From positions 15,737,373-15,801,372 of the forward strand of contig OY970820.1 in assembly GCA_963853835.1 (NCBI GenBank): a stretch of 64,000 nt of DNA, written 5' to 3'. How positions within the stretch are numbered: the first letter of the stretch is position 1; every line of letters begins with the position of its first letter. Origin of the DNA: Calendula officinalis (taxonomy: Eukaryota; Streptophyta; Magnoliopsida; Asterales; Asteraceae). Under the pieces are notes generated by a model that saw only the letters and a program-made list of their open reading frames with translations, searched no databases and was not told where the DNA came from. The position numbers were made by a program, and so were the translations under genes. Below are positions 31,991-44,209 of the stretch, piece after piece.

Positions 31991-33237
31991 TTGTCTTCAA
32001 TTCGAATTTTTCAAATTGTTAAATCGTTGCATTCTTCGTTTCATCACTATGGCTTTCAAGAAACTCGTCTTGAAACCCGGTCGTCAAACAGTCGTCAACT
32101 GTCAATGGAGAGATTCCACTCATCTCATCAGTATCGGGGAGCTGATGCTGCGTCACTTAATACCGTCTCTCGACAATCTTAGGATTTTTCTTTACGTTTA
32201 CTTACTTTTTCTCTTTTTAATTTTTAATGATTTATTTTCCTTTTGTTTTATTTTGTTTTAAATTTAAAATTAATCAAAAAAAAAAAGAACAAAAGTCTTC
32301 GGGCCGAACTTCTCACTGTTCCTGGCCCGAAGTGTGTAGTCGGTTCACAAGTTCGGCCCGAACTTCCATCTATAAATAGTACACTCGAACTTCATTTTCC
32401 TTTTTCTCCTCTTCTTGTCTACACACACTCGTTACACCTCCGACCACACACAGTTTACACAAAAAACTCGTGATTCTCGTCTACAGTTGCTCGACCTCAG
32501 TCGAATCTCATCTCCACTCCATCTACAACCAATTTCGGTAAGTTTTCAACATTCCATTTCATCATATTCACGCTCATATGATCGAATTCGACTGATTGTC
32601 GACCGAACTGTTTCTAGGGTTTCAAACTTCTTGATTTATTCGATCTAGGGTTTCAATGTTAGCAATATCTTATCTAGTATGCTCGTTTAGGTATAACGAT
32701 CCTCTAGTGGCCAGTTTTTTACTGTTTAAATCGATCTAGGAATGCCAGATTTTAATAACAGTTAAGAAACCCAACAGCGTAAAAGTCTTCGGCCCGAACT
32801 TCTTGAACAACTTCGGCCCGAACTTCTTGTGCAACTTCGGCCCGAACTTCTTCTGCCCGAAGTTTGTTACACATTTTCGGCCCGAACTTCTTCTACCCGA
32901 AGTTGATATGGATGTTCGGCCCGAACTTCTTCTATCCGAAGTTTCTAATCTCGGGCCGAACTATTTGATTTTTACTTTATTTTTTTTTATTTTCTAAGTT
33001 TTTTTTATAAAGTTTATTATGTATAATTATAATTTACAAATTTTTTTTATTAAATTTTTTTTAATAAAATTAAAATTTTTATATTATTTTTATATTTAAA
33101 AACTATATACTATTAAAATTTCTTAGGACTTTCTCGTCTCGATCAGTGAAATTCTTCAACGTCTCATTCCTTTTTAACACTGTGCACTAACTTTAATTAT
33201 TGTTTTGTGCCATCATGTTTTAATGTATAATTCTTAG
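31991..33237 (+). promoter_or_regulatory. Copia B pol-ORF3 spacer: motif arrays, TATA box, candidate 5' UTR intron
   Basis: Order: spacer; TTCGGCCCGAA-type motifs (32296-32370); TATAAATA at 32371-32378; pyrimidine-rich, CA-rich leader; GTAAGT donor at 32538; a second motif array (32783-32962); AT-rich stretch; CTAAC branch-like site (33187-33191); acceptor TTCTTAG ending at 33237, immediately followed by the ORF3 ATG. This reads like a complete plant promoter with a 700-bp intron in the 5' UTR. It is inferred from sequence alone. Confidence 0.55.
32783..32962 (+). repeat. third TTCGGCCCGAA array, inside the predicted intron
   Basis: At least six cores, several paired with inverted GAAGTT/AACTTC arms, so extended hairpins are possible. 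Confidence 0.85.
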
Positions 33238-36200
33238 ATGGCGGCAGAACATATTATTGACGAGAACACCCTGGTTCCTCCATACAGGCTCAAACCAATG
33301 GCGGAGAACAACCCGTACTGGGCCCCGGAAGAAGAAATCTCGTTCACCATCCACTTCCCGGTTCATTCCCATGTTCTCCAACGTCATCCTTTATTCTACT
33401 CAATCAATGCCAGACCGTCAGTTCCAGTGGTGTATGTTCAACAATTCTTCGTTAACCTAACACTGGTGACATCAACAACCCCACACCACTTCGAAACTAT
33501 AATTGATGAACAACCAATTCACTTCACAAAAGATGATCTTTATGACATCTTCCATTTACCTCGTGCCGACTCAAGGCCACCACTCACCACATTTGAACCT
33601 CAGCTGCCATTCCAGCAAGTGTATTACGGAATACACGACCTTGGTCTTGCCCTTCCTCGGGATACAGTTGACCTCCGAGAGTTCAAAAAGAAAAATATGG
33701 CAAGGAGCTGGTCCCATGTCTTCACTATCTTCAACCGATGCATGACAGGAAAGTCAAACGGTCACGACAGGGCCTCCATAAATGTTCACCACGCCTATCA
33801 TGCCCTGTGCTAAAATCGACATTATGACTATGCTGCCTATTTGTGGGAAGAATTCAAGCTCTCCAAATCAAAGGAACCTAAATTTCTGCCATACCCGAGG
33901 TTCTGGTCAATTATGATAGAACATTTCATGGAGAGATACCAAAACATACATATCAGAGAAATTGCACTGCGATTCATACCCTCGAGCGTGAATTTTCTAA
34001 GGGGCAACAGTGGTACAACTGAAGTCAATGAGGCCGCGATCCCACTCCCACTCTTTAAAATTGCAAACTTCAATCTTGATAGTGTCAACCAATACCGGGC
34101 TCTTCATTATCCTGACTGGAGACCCGAGGGAGCACAGCCTGCTCCTGAGCAACCCGCTGCCCCTGAACAACCAGCTGCTCAACTACAACAACAACAGGCT
34201 CAACCACACCAACCACCACCTCAACCACGTCCTAGACGTCGACAAGCTGAACAACAACAACCACCGGCTCACCGACGTGCTAAACGACCTCGAATCTCAT
34301 CCAGCGGTGCCTCAGGAAGTGGGTCGGTTGCCACTACATCATCTGAACAAGTTCTACCTCCGCCAATTCGACCCATCATACGACAACCACCACAACCAGC
34401 TGAACCGTCCTCTTCTTCATCATCAACCGACTCCGCTGCAACGATCTCTGATCGACCAGATTCACCACCATCACCACACGGTCCACCTTCACCACCACAA
34501 CAAGGTCCACCGTCCCCACCACCACAAGGTTCCCCAAACCCCTTTGATGATCCTTTCTTCACGAATCCTTCTCCACCACACACCCAACAACCAATCACCT
34601 CAACCATCCCGACTACCGCAACCACCCAACCACCAATCACAACGACCATTCCGACGTCAACAACATCCGTTCCACCAATCACATCAACAATTCCCACTAC
34701 CACAACCTCCGTTCCTCCTATCTCATCTACCATCCCAACTACCACAACAACAGTTACCCCACTAACAACCACAATTCCAGTTTCCCCAATCACTTCTCCA
34801 CCATTTACGACCACCTTTCCACCTATCACAACCACAATTCCGACTTCAACAACCTCAGTTCCTCCACTCTCAACCACCATCACAACTACCACAACAACAA
34901 TACCACCACTCACGACCATGATCCAAACTTCCACAACCACCGCTCCACCAGACACAACTACCGTTCCACCAGTCACAACCACAATTCCACCAGTCACCAC
35001 CATCATTCCACCAGTCACCACCATCATTCCACCAGTTACTACGACCACACCACCAGTAGACACCTCACTTCCCCCATTTTCCATCTTCACTGGTACTGCC
35101 TCGAGGGTCGATACAACTCCTCCTGCAACAGTTGTTATGACTCTCCCTCAACAGACTACACCATCAGAGGCTACCACTACCACAACAACTGAAATGCCAA
35201 ATCCTGAACTGCAGCTCATCCCTCATCTCACCTCCACAATCCAATCACTTAGTACGAAGTTGGAAAACCTTGAGGGTAGGCTGGAAACTGTTGCTCCTCT
35301 TCCACCGACTTCTGATCCATTTAACCGAGAAATGATCCTGGAAGCATCCCGTTCATTTACAATTGAACAAATTAAAGCGATGTTCAACTATCGCTTGGAA
35401 GAACTAGTCGAGCCATGCAATCCAGGATCCCTCGTATACAGAAGGCCGGGTGACCCTGAGGATGATCCTCAGGGAGGAGGACAGAGAAGAATACTAGAGC
35501 ACGGTGGATCCGGTTCTCAATTTCAAGGAGGTGCGTGTCAATCACCACATCACCCCAGCTCCTCTCATCAATCACAGGGAGGGGGCCAACAAGACTATGA
35601 TTACATACATGACTGGGCGGTTGTTGAGTTTGATTACGATCAGGTGCTGCATGTTGAACCACTCAACCAGTGGCGTGTCGATGCAAGTGAAGACATCTTG
35701 CCACAAAATAAACGTAAATCAAGTGAGATGACTACTGAAGAAAAACTCGAATCTATGAGTCATCTCCAATCTATGAATTTTGAGGTTGAGAATCGTCGCA
35801 AAAACAACGTTCAACAGGTTCTACGAAAAGAGGCGGACACAGTCATTGATTTACCGAGCGATCCGGAAGAAGATAAAATTGTGAAGGAGGCGTTTACCGA
35901 ATCACCTCAACATGCCACCTCCCCTCCAGACAACGACTCTGACAGCGACAAACCAGGGGAGGATGAACCACTTGATGTAAAACGATACCCCTTCACCCGA
36001 GAAAACTATCACCGATACTTCCGCAACTACGAACAACTGGTTGCCGCCAGAACTCCAGCGCCACAACCACCAACTGCCTCCCCTACACATGATGTGCCGG
36101 TCTTATCCTATAGCAAGAAGCGAGCGGCGGATAGAGCTAACAAACGTCGTCTAAAGATCTCCAAAAAATGCCTATTCCAACAAGTTAAAATGCCATTTGT

Positions 36201-37075
36201 TGAAGACCGCTTCACAGCTATTTTCCAGGAGACAGAGCTGCCTATAATTTATCAAGATTTGTACAAAGAAGTAATCCTTCAATTCAGAGAAAAGAAAATG
36301 TATTACCTCACAATGCATTACCTTAGGGGCAAAACAGATCGCTACAACAAGTCTCCAATAACACAGCTCCTGGAGATAACGACCGACCATTTCTCAGGCT
36401 ACTACTGGTACACCATCTTCCATATTCGCAGAGCAGACAATCAACTGTACACGATTACTGAAGGAGACTTCTATATTCTTGAACCTCGAGATATAGAATA
36501 TCTTTACAACACAGTACGCTTACTTCCAGACACCCCTCATCCAATTAAAAATCATGCGAGAAATTTCGCTCAGGCTGCTCTGAAGCGCTTCATGCTCGTT
36601 AAAACTATAGCTGCTCGAATGGAAGATGTCCAGATGGCTGTTGAGAGTGGAACAACAAAGGTTCACTTGGCCGCACCTTATAGATCACTTCCCTCCGAAA
36701 TTCAAACTCGGAGAACAGTTGTTCTAGGTGAACCCAACTTGGGAATGTCTTACACCAACTATTTCACAGAAAGAGTCTTCTTCCGTGTGTCAGACATTGC
36801 CAAGTACTGTGACGGCACATTAAACCTCCTGCAGAAAAAAAATGGAGAAAAAGGGGTGGCACATGAACAGCGATCCCAGCAATCCAGAAAACACCTCTCT
36901 TCGAAGCAATATTGACACACTAATCACTGCCATTAAGGAAAGACTAAGCTGGCGAATAGTGATTAGACATTTTGAGGTTCACCCGGGTGTACGAGACAGA
37001 AGAAAAATGCCTACCTACACAACTGAAGTTCCTAACATGCCACTACCTTTCGGTCAATATCATGGGCTCAGATGA
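33238..37075 (+). pseudogene. ORF3 of Copia B, about 1,280 codons, two breaks
   Basis: Starts at the ATG at 33238. It is broken by an in-frame TAA (33811-33813); the same frame continues to 36915. It then shifts at an A8 run near 36833-36840, after which the native-looking frame ends at 37075. The N-terminal ~290 residues form a globular domain with a motif (LPYPRFWSIMIEHFM) matching a block of family A ORF3 (YPRFLQHII). Then come a Pro/Gln-rich stretch (about residues 290-345), a 160-residue Thr/Pro/Ile/Val low-complexity region of TTTIPP-like repeats (about 450-615), an acidic segment, a basic cluster KKRAADRANKRRLKISKK (about 958-977) and a second globular region. No signal peptide or membrane helix is seen. 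Function unknown. Confidence 0.75.
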
Positions 37076-37316
37076 CAGGACGAATCAGTTGATCGCCAAA
37101 AACCATATGAGAGACGTGGGCGGCGTTAACGTTCAAATGCTGGGAGGCAATTCACATGTTCCATGATGGCTTCTGATCAAAACAGATTCAGAACCTGCTC
37201 TCAAAAGAAAGCACAAAGTTCAATCAAGCTTAATCGCAAATACTCTCTTTCAACCCTCCGACGATGTATAAGGTACGTCCTCCAATCTTAAAACTTGTAA
37301 ATACTTTTGTTTGGTC

Positions 37317-37376
37317 GAGGGGGAGAAATATTAATTCTAGGGGGAGAATTATTATTTCTAGGGAGAGAAAAGTTAG
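37317..37376 (+). promoter_or_regulatory. cluster of extra polypurine tracts, Copia B
   Basis: Three purine runs (GAGGGGGAGAAA, AGGGGGAGAA, AGGGAGAGAAAAG) within 60 bp, 2.2 kb upstream of the 3' LTR. They resemble the true PPT at 39599-39610. Multiple PPTs are a known Sirevirus trait. Confidence 0.65.
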
Positions 37377-37544
37377 AAAAACAAAACAAAATACCCAAAT
37401 CAAAAAGTGTTATGTTTGTAACGTTAATTATAAGTCGTTGTAATATCCGTAAACGATCTCTTTACTAGTTACCTAGTAAAGATAGCATCTGTTTATTACA
37501 AATTCTTTTAATTCTTGTTACTAACTACTTCAAAAGACATACCT

Positions 37545-39110
37545 TCCCATGGTTAGCCAGATCCGGCCTTATCTTCCCAGGGAAATATTTCAGCCAACTG
37601 GTAAAATGTGAGGGTATACGTCTAGGGTATAGAAATAGGTGAGTGCAAGGTGATGTGAAAACATGATAAATCAAAGAAAACACACCTTTGAGTGCATCCA
37701 AACCGTTAACAAACCGGGAAACAATACAAATAGGTGATCATTCATAAGTTGAATGTTTCACTAGACTTTACTAGCCCAGTAAAGCAAATGCACACCACCA
37801 CCAACCACTCAAATTCCTCTCAACAGGAATTTGTTTCATTTCATTAGGGGACGTAGCACAAAAGCTACTGACTACTTATTCGGAGTATGTCGGTATTGAA
37901 ACAAAATAACCTCCTGCCCCGGGTTAAGTCTCTTTGTATGCACAGCGTGTCTAGTTCTCACCCCCAAGAATCTTTCCAATTTAGGACACTTGCACTGCAA
38001 AAATGGATCTCCGTGAATCCATCAGAACACTTGTAGTGGCATCACAATCTGATGTTTCACGAGGATCGAGTGGAAATCCTGCTAGAGCTAAAATCACGCC
38101 AACTCTAAACGCAGGTCACACATTTGAATCATCGGTTGTGCAAACGACTACAGATTCATACAGTGTGCTAACGGATACTCTATGTGAGTCCGGTGTTACC
38201 TTAAAAGAACAAAGTTGTTGTGCCTTAAACTTCAAAATCATTCAGGCAACAACTTATACCGGAAACACATAAAATTCCGATGAAAAATCCATGTGAACTA
38301 AAATGCAACATCTTGAAAGCTGATTAAAATGCACATGAGCGTAATAGTCCACTCTCAAATTACTCCTATGATCTGCTAAACCCAGCATGATCTTCCCCGG
38401 AGCCACCGACAATATAGGAACTAAAAAGTGAGGGTCCCTAGGTCTAGGTGAGCAGAATCAAGTATCATGGGATCTTGATTGGGGTGCGCTGAGGTAAAAA
38501 TTGAGAGGGGGTATGAAGTATGGGGTGCAAATCAGCTTATCACATGGTAAAAACAAAAACGAGGGTGTGGTTGAAAAATGAAAAAGGTGAGTTGAGTGAG
38601 GAGCGTGTGTGAAAGGGTTAAAGAAAACGGAAAACCCTCCCTGAACCGAACAAATGACCGGGTAACCTCATCTATATCGGATTGCATATGTTGCTTTCTG
38701 ATTAAGATATCATGGACCCAGAGATGCAATTCACAACCCCCACTGACCACTCAAGTACAAAAAGTACTTGTTTCAAAAACACGGAGATAACCACATCCAC
38801 TATCGACATCTCATTTGGAGATTGTTGATATTGAAAAAGAGGACTCACCTCCAGTCCTCGCCTTCGTTTGTCCACGTATAGAGTCTAGAACCGAATTAAA
38901 TTTCTCTAGGACACAGGCACTCTACCAAGCATATCTTTGAGATATTGCCGGAACATTCATAGTGATACCAAAATTATTGGTATTCCACGATGATTGAATG
39001 AAAATCCTACCAGTGCTAACATCAATGCCAACACTGAACGTAGGTCACACAGTTTCGGTAACTGTAGTGCTAACAGGCAATCTATGTGATCCTGGGTTAC
39101 CCTGATACCT
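37545..39110 (+). repeat. diverged tandem duplication in Copia B 3' non-coding DNA
   Basis: About 37545-38205 and 38360-39110 share ordered blocks: atcttccc(a/c)gg, gtgagggt...ctagg(g/t)...aggtgag, accactcaa, and gtcacaca followed by an 'aatctatgtga'-like end. They are offset by about 0.82-0.93 kb and strongly diverged. No conserved ORF. Confidence 0.6.
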
Positions 39111-39121
39111 TCTCGTGCGAA

Positions 39122-39283
39122 GATCAGACGACCGTACTCCATTGTTATCAACAACGGTCACTATGTCTGATAGAAGATCTGATGACTGTACTTCTATCTT
39201 ATCAACAACAGTCAATACATCAGATAAGGGATTTTATGACCGTACTCCAACATTATGAACAACGGTCAGAAAATCCAAAACAT
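39122..39283 (+). repeat. three 54-bp tandem repeats near the 3' LTR of Copia B
   Basis: Units start at 39122, 39176 and 39230. Each contains 'gaccgtactcc' and 'atcaacaacggtca' (with variants). Diverged between copies. Confidence 0.75.
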
Positions 39284-39598
39284 ATCAACATTCCGCACTG
39301 CTTCAACTTCAACAAACATCAGGAACCAAGGATCTGCAGCAAAATCGACAAACGCCACAACTTGAAGAAAGGACTTCCGCTGCTAACCGCTCTATTTATG
39401 GGTCTACATTCAGTCGATTTTGCATGAAGTCTTCTGGAATACTTTATATTGGTTGAAAAGCCAATTAAAAGTATGACTGTCACTGATGATCAAAGGTTGA
39501 TGCTGTTTTATCAACATAACTGCTCAACGGTTCAAATCTCAGCTCCAGCCTTACAAACACAGAAGTCTTCAAAGATATGCAACCTAGACTAGTATTAC

Positions 39599-39610
39599 AA
39601 AGGGGGAGAT
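39599..39610 (+). promoter_or_regulatory. polypurine tract of Copia B
   Basis: AAAGGGGGAGAT directly before the 3' LTR, the expected plus-strand primer. Confidence 0.9.
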
Positions 39611-39914
39611 TGTTAGGTACTAAATATATTGTAATAGATAGTCTAGGGGGTATATTGAAACATTGTATATAAGTTTAGTTTTGATTAGGATTAGTCCTAA
39701 TTAACCATGGAATTAAGCCATAGTATAAATACCAAAGTGTAAGGCTTAATTCCATAACTTTTGCTCATTAATCAAACAAACATTTCTGCAATTGTTCTCC
39801 TCCTTCTCTCTACCTTTCTCTCTCTAAAAGCCCTAATCCTCCATCTCCAAATTTCTTACTAAAATCATCATTATCACCCAAGTATGGATTGATTCAGTGT
39901 TGTTATGCTTTTCA
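39611..39914 (+). repeat. 3' LTR of Copia B
   Basis: 304 bp, differing from the 5' LTR at three positions by eye (T/C in agatagt(t/c)tagg, T/C in ctac(t/c)tttc, G/A in ccaa(g/a)tttc). Followed by the GTTAT duplication. Confidence 0.95.
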
Positions 39915-39919
39915 GTTAT

Positions 39920-40762
39920 AGCATCATTTAAATCAATTATAAATAAGATTCATTACCTTCAATATAGTAATCTGGATAGATCCTTAATGTTAAGTATATT
40001 TCACTACACAATTAGCAAAACATCGAACAAAGATTCTTTTAATCCTTTTATCGTGTGCCATGCATGGAGACCTACCGTTTTCCATATAGGAATATGCATG
40101 AAATATTAGAGATTTAACTGCTGCTAATGGTGGTTTCAATTCACCTTCGTTCCATGTCGGTAAATTGACATTATTAGCACAATGATGACGATTGTGGTGT
40201 ATCATGTATGGTGGCTTTAGTTTGAGGACGGATAAAAAGAAGAGGGAAAGGAGTATTTTGTGGGTATTTGATTTTTTGTGTATGTATTTTATGTATAAAA
40301 TATTAAATGAATGATAATTGTTGGTATAAGGTATCTCCCAATGTGACGTGTTTCCTAACTCTTCAGTAGCGCCACATCACACTCTTCCCTACCGACGAAT
40401 TCGAATTCTGACAATGTCGTGCCAACAACAACTAATCACGAAACTCATCCCCACTTAAAAATACTAAAAAAATTAAAAAAACACCCACCCCTCTCCCCTT
40501 GCTTCCTTTCCCTCACATATGCCTACTGACGAGTTGCAAGACAAAGGGCGTTAATGGCGATTTACTTATAAAAATAATACAAAACACGGCGGAGTAATCA
40601 CCAATACCGGATATACGTATTGCCAATATGATTAAATAAGAAATACAAATAATGGTATACCTTTGAAGCGTGATTTGTAAAGTCTACACAACATTTATTT
40701 GATTACCACCATATCTAGCTCTTCTAATAACAACTTTCTTATACAAAATAGGGGGTGGAGGG
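39920..40762. other. intergenic DNA right of Copia B
   Basis: AT-rich, no gene recognised. A short frame at 39897-40109 begins inside the LTR and is not credible. The sequence at 40324-40620 is GC-richer but gives no clear element ends. Confidence 0.4.
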
Positions 40763-41302
40763 TAGGGGTGTTAACGATTCGAGTCGAGTCGAATATCAGG
40801 AAATTTGAGCTCGGCTCGTTTAGTGATTACTCGGCTCGAGCTCGGCTCGAGCTCGAATAAGCTTTAAAAATTGGGCTCGAGCTCGCATATTTATATAGTG
40901 TTCGAGCTCGAGCTCGATACTCGTTTATGTTTCCATATTTTTTGAAAATAACTAATTTACAAACTCGAAAAGCTCGTTAATTACTCGACTCGTTAACACC
41001 CCGATTAATATATGTATATTCTTGTACTTATTATATCAACACTTGTATTTATTGTATAATATACTTCTTCAGCTTGCTAGGATCGACTCGTTAAGATCGT
41101 TTGGCTCGTTCGGCTCGAGATTTAACGAGCTATCGAACGAGCCGAGTCGAGTATTAAATTATTAGGCTCGGCTCGTGAAATTAATCGAGTCTTGTTTTAT
41201 GTTCGAGCTCGACTCGAGATCGAATTCATATAGGCTCGAGCTCGATATAAACGAGCTCGAGCTCGAGTAGCTCGTTAAAAGCTCGACTAGTTAACACTCC
41301 TA
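40763..41302. mobile_element. hAT-like non-autonomous element 1
   Basis: Ends TAGGGGTGTTAACGA and GTTAACACTCCTA are inverted. The possible 8-bp flanks GTGGAGGG/GTGGGGAT match at only 5 of 8 positions, so it would be old. The interior is dominated by GCTCGAGCTCG-type self-complementary repeats. No transposase. Confidence 0.55.
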
Positions 41303-41344
41303 GTGGGGATTAGAGCAAGGATAGGAGAGGGGAAGATATGTAAC

Positions 41345-42073
41345 TAGGGGTGGCAATTGGGTTGGGTTTGGGTTAGCGGGTTCGGGTTGGCAGGTTGGCG
41401 GGTTTGAATCATTAAACCCAAACCCGACCTGTTAGAATTGGGTCAGAAAAATCAACCCTAACCCGGACTTATTTAAACCAAGGTAACCCAGACCCAACCC
41501 GTCTAACCCATAAACTTAACAGGTTGGAGGGTCAAGTGGGTTAACGGGTCAGAACCAGGTTGACGGGTAAGGAACAAAAAAATGAACCCAAATACAAGGC
41601 TAAGCTCAATCCAATTTATAAAAGTAACAAAGTTCAACTTCAAATACTATTCTTATTTATAGAGAAATTGTAACAAAATTGAGTCTGTAAAATAAGAAAT
41701 CCTTCACCTCCAAATTTATAAGCTTTTAGTTAGGAAAATATGATAGTGCGTGCTATTTTTAGGAGATATTCAAATTTGAAAAGTCAAAAAGAAATGAAAA
41801 CACTTTAGGTAAGATAACTAATTTAAAGGGTGTCTTATATTATTTTATGGTATTTATTATGTACATATTTTTTTGAAAAATCTTCAAAAATTAAACGGGT
41901 TAGCGGGTCGACCCGGGTTCACACAAGACAACCCGAACCCAACCCGATTTATAAACAGGTTGGACGGGTCGACCTGTTTTCGACCCGAACCCATTTACGG
42001 TCAACCCAAACCCGACCTTTTCCGTGTTGGGTTCGTGTCGGGTTGCGGGTCGTGTCAGGAATTGCCACCCCTA
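41345..42073. mobile_element. hAT-like non-autonomous element 2
   Basis: Ends TAGGGGTGGCAATTGG and GAATTGCCACCCCTA are inverted, with a perfect 8-bp duplication TATGTAAC (41337-41344 and 42074-42081), the hAT length. The interior is rich in GGGTTGGGTT/GGGTTCGGGTT words on one side and their inverse on the other. No transposase; it is 729 bp. Confidence 0.85.
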
Positions 42074-42081
42074 TATGTAAC

Positions 42082-44083
42082 ATCTAATCTTTTTTGTAAC
42101 TCTAATCGCATTACTTACCTACTAATTATAACTAACCAAAAAAGCTTTAATTTCCTTGGGTCTCTCCTCTTAATGATTTTCTTAGCTCAATAATAAAATC
42201 AAGACATTAACAATTATGCCCATATAATTATTTATTTTACTTAGGACATGTATAAATAATGTAAATACAATAGTTATATAATTTATATTATGGATATATT
42301 AAATGGAATCTCAATGTATAAGTATGTGACCCTATAGGCTCACACGTGTCTAGTCATATAATTATTTATTGTGACACGAGCATATTCTAACAGGCGTGCC
42401 AAAGACATCCCTTGTTGACGAGGTACCGATGAACTCAAGGACGAGCCATTGGCACTGTTCTAAGTGTCTCAGTTGACGTAACGTTGATTTGACAAAGACT
42501 GAATTATCAGTAGTGACAATGGTTAAGAGCGGTATTAAGTGAAAAACAATACGAACGTATAAGAGGGATAGGTACCGTGGCTCAAGCGACTTTTCCAAAT
42601 CAGCGGCACATCACAATTTCACATTCGCATTCCCAAATACTTATTCATTTATAACTCAACTCATAAGACTGCTTTTGAGACACACTTAGAATACCTCTCA
42701 ATTACAAAATTTCTCAAAAAAACACCCCAAAAAATCCCCTCTCTCACACCACTTCCGCCACTGAAGTGGCTTGGTCGCTCACTCACACCACGCACGATGT
42801 GATGGCGCGCTAATTTGATATGCCACATTAGACGGCATAGTAAGTGGTTGTGACCACACCACACACTCGCATTATGCAAGTAACTTACATATAACATCAC
42901 TTGTTCTTTTAAAGTTATCGAGTCATTATAAGAAGGAATTACATTACAACCCTTGGTTAGTAACATGAAAGTACACACGATTACAAAAATGAGCCGATGA
43001 CTACCAACATCAATGATAAGCGATTTAGATTAGTTAATAAATTTATTTTATTAAATTATTTTATTTGTCATATTTCAAAAGTGGCATTGTGTTGGTCGAC
43101 ATAAGTGAGGGGCATAGAAGGCTGGGCTAGAGTGATGAAGCATCTGGCCGAACCATGAGAAAATGGCATGCGTTGGGTCCCAAATAGAATGAAGCCTTTT
43201 TGAGTATTTACAAATCACATGGTTATGGTATGTGTGGCAGTTTGATTTGACAACCACTTTTTATTGTTCAATGTCTCTTTATTGCCCAACATTTTTTATT
43301 ATATCTAAATACTTATAGATAATTGTGTATAGGGTGGACACAAATTAAATTAACTAGTTAGTTATTTGAAGTTGACTCAGAAAATACTTAAATAAATTTG
43401 AGTTCGATCTTGACCTACTTGAGAAGATTTATTAACTGAGTTCGAGTATGAAGATACCCAACTCGTATGGTTCGCGAGTCTAATCGAGTTTTTACTATTT
43501 TAAAATATCACACTTGAAGTATGTGCATTTTTTTCATAATTATTATATTTTTTCTTATCGAGTCATATCATGTCAAGCTTAAATATATTTAGTTAATCAA
43601 CACATTATCCTTATGACCGAGTCGAATCAAAATTTAGCACGAAATTGTCGATTTTTTAATCGATTCAAGCTCGAGTTTGAAAATAAATGCTTAATTGAAT
43701 TCAAGTCGACTTTCAAACTTCGAGTTTTACAATTAATTGGAGCTTGACATTTTATCATCCAACTCAGCCCGTTTAAACCTCTAGTATCATATTCTAATTG
43801 ATATTAAAGATAACCATGATCTTCATAACTAGTATTAGGTGACAGGGCATTTCCAATACCCTTTTATTGTTTAATTTATATTTATTTTGTATTTATAATA
43901 TTGCATAAACTTGTAGATTTTTTTTATTTAAAGTTTAGTCCTTTTTAACATTAGTTGGTCAAACAATTTTCTTAACATAACGATAAAATTTGTTTGTATT
44001 CTTGTATAGAAATAAAGTTACCGTGATGTCATTTCTTATATATATGCATCTTTTTCAGTTTCAAAAGTTTATAGGAATAAAAG
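42082..44083. other. intergenic DNA, no confident gene
   Basis: AT-rich. A stretch at 43320-43800 rich in TCGAGT/GAGTTCGA words resembles a decayed relative of the element at 40763-41302, but clean ends were not found. Short ORFs at 42362-42978 lack protein-like features. Confidence 0.35.
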
Positions 44084-44096
44084 TAGAATACCATAA

Positions 44097-44209
44097 AAAA
44101 CTTATAGCTTAGTGGTATTGGTGTATATGGTGTTGCTCATGACCTAATGATTTTGGGTTTTAGTCCCGGTTAAAGCAAAATGAAGTATATTAGGTGCCGT
44201 TAAAAAAAA
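44097..44209 (+). mobile_element. short tRNA-derived SINE candidate
   Basis: A 113-bp insertion with an A-box-like TAGCTTAGTGG, a B-box-like GGTTTTAGTCC about 48 bp later, and a 3' A8 tail. It is flanked by 13-bp duplications with one mismatch, TAGAATACCATAA (44084-44096) and TAGAATACCGTAA (44210-44222). These are the marks of a Pol III SINE inserted by LINE-type target-primed transcription. Confidence 0.65.

Larger units (their letters stand above)
23737..39914 (+). mobile_element. Copia LTR retrotransposon, family B (Sirevirus-like), 16.2 kb
   Basis: Plus-strand element with 304-bp LTRs (23737-24040, 39611-39914) and perfect GTTAT duplications (23732-23736, 39915-39919). Only three LTR differences were seen by eye, so it is fairly recent. 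Order: 5' LTR, primer site, leader with motif array, gag with coiled-coil extension, protease-integrase-RT-RNase H, a second motif array and TATA box, ORF3, multiple polypurine tracts, about 2.2 kb of repetitive non-coding DNA, PPT and 3' LTR. All three coding regions are broken by small indels or stops. The long ORF after pol and the multiple purine tracts fit the Sirevirus lineage (inference). Confidence 0.93.

Noticed and set aside
34269..35090. 273-codon antisense ORF of VVVTGG repeats
   Set aside because: Shadow of the Thr/Pro repeat region of ORF3; the repeat composition keeps several frames open.
33238..37075. Copia B ORF3 as a true envelope glycoprotein
   Set aside because: No signal peptide, membrane helix or cleavage site could be seen; only the position after pol recalls env.
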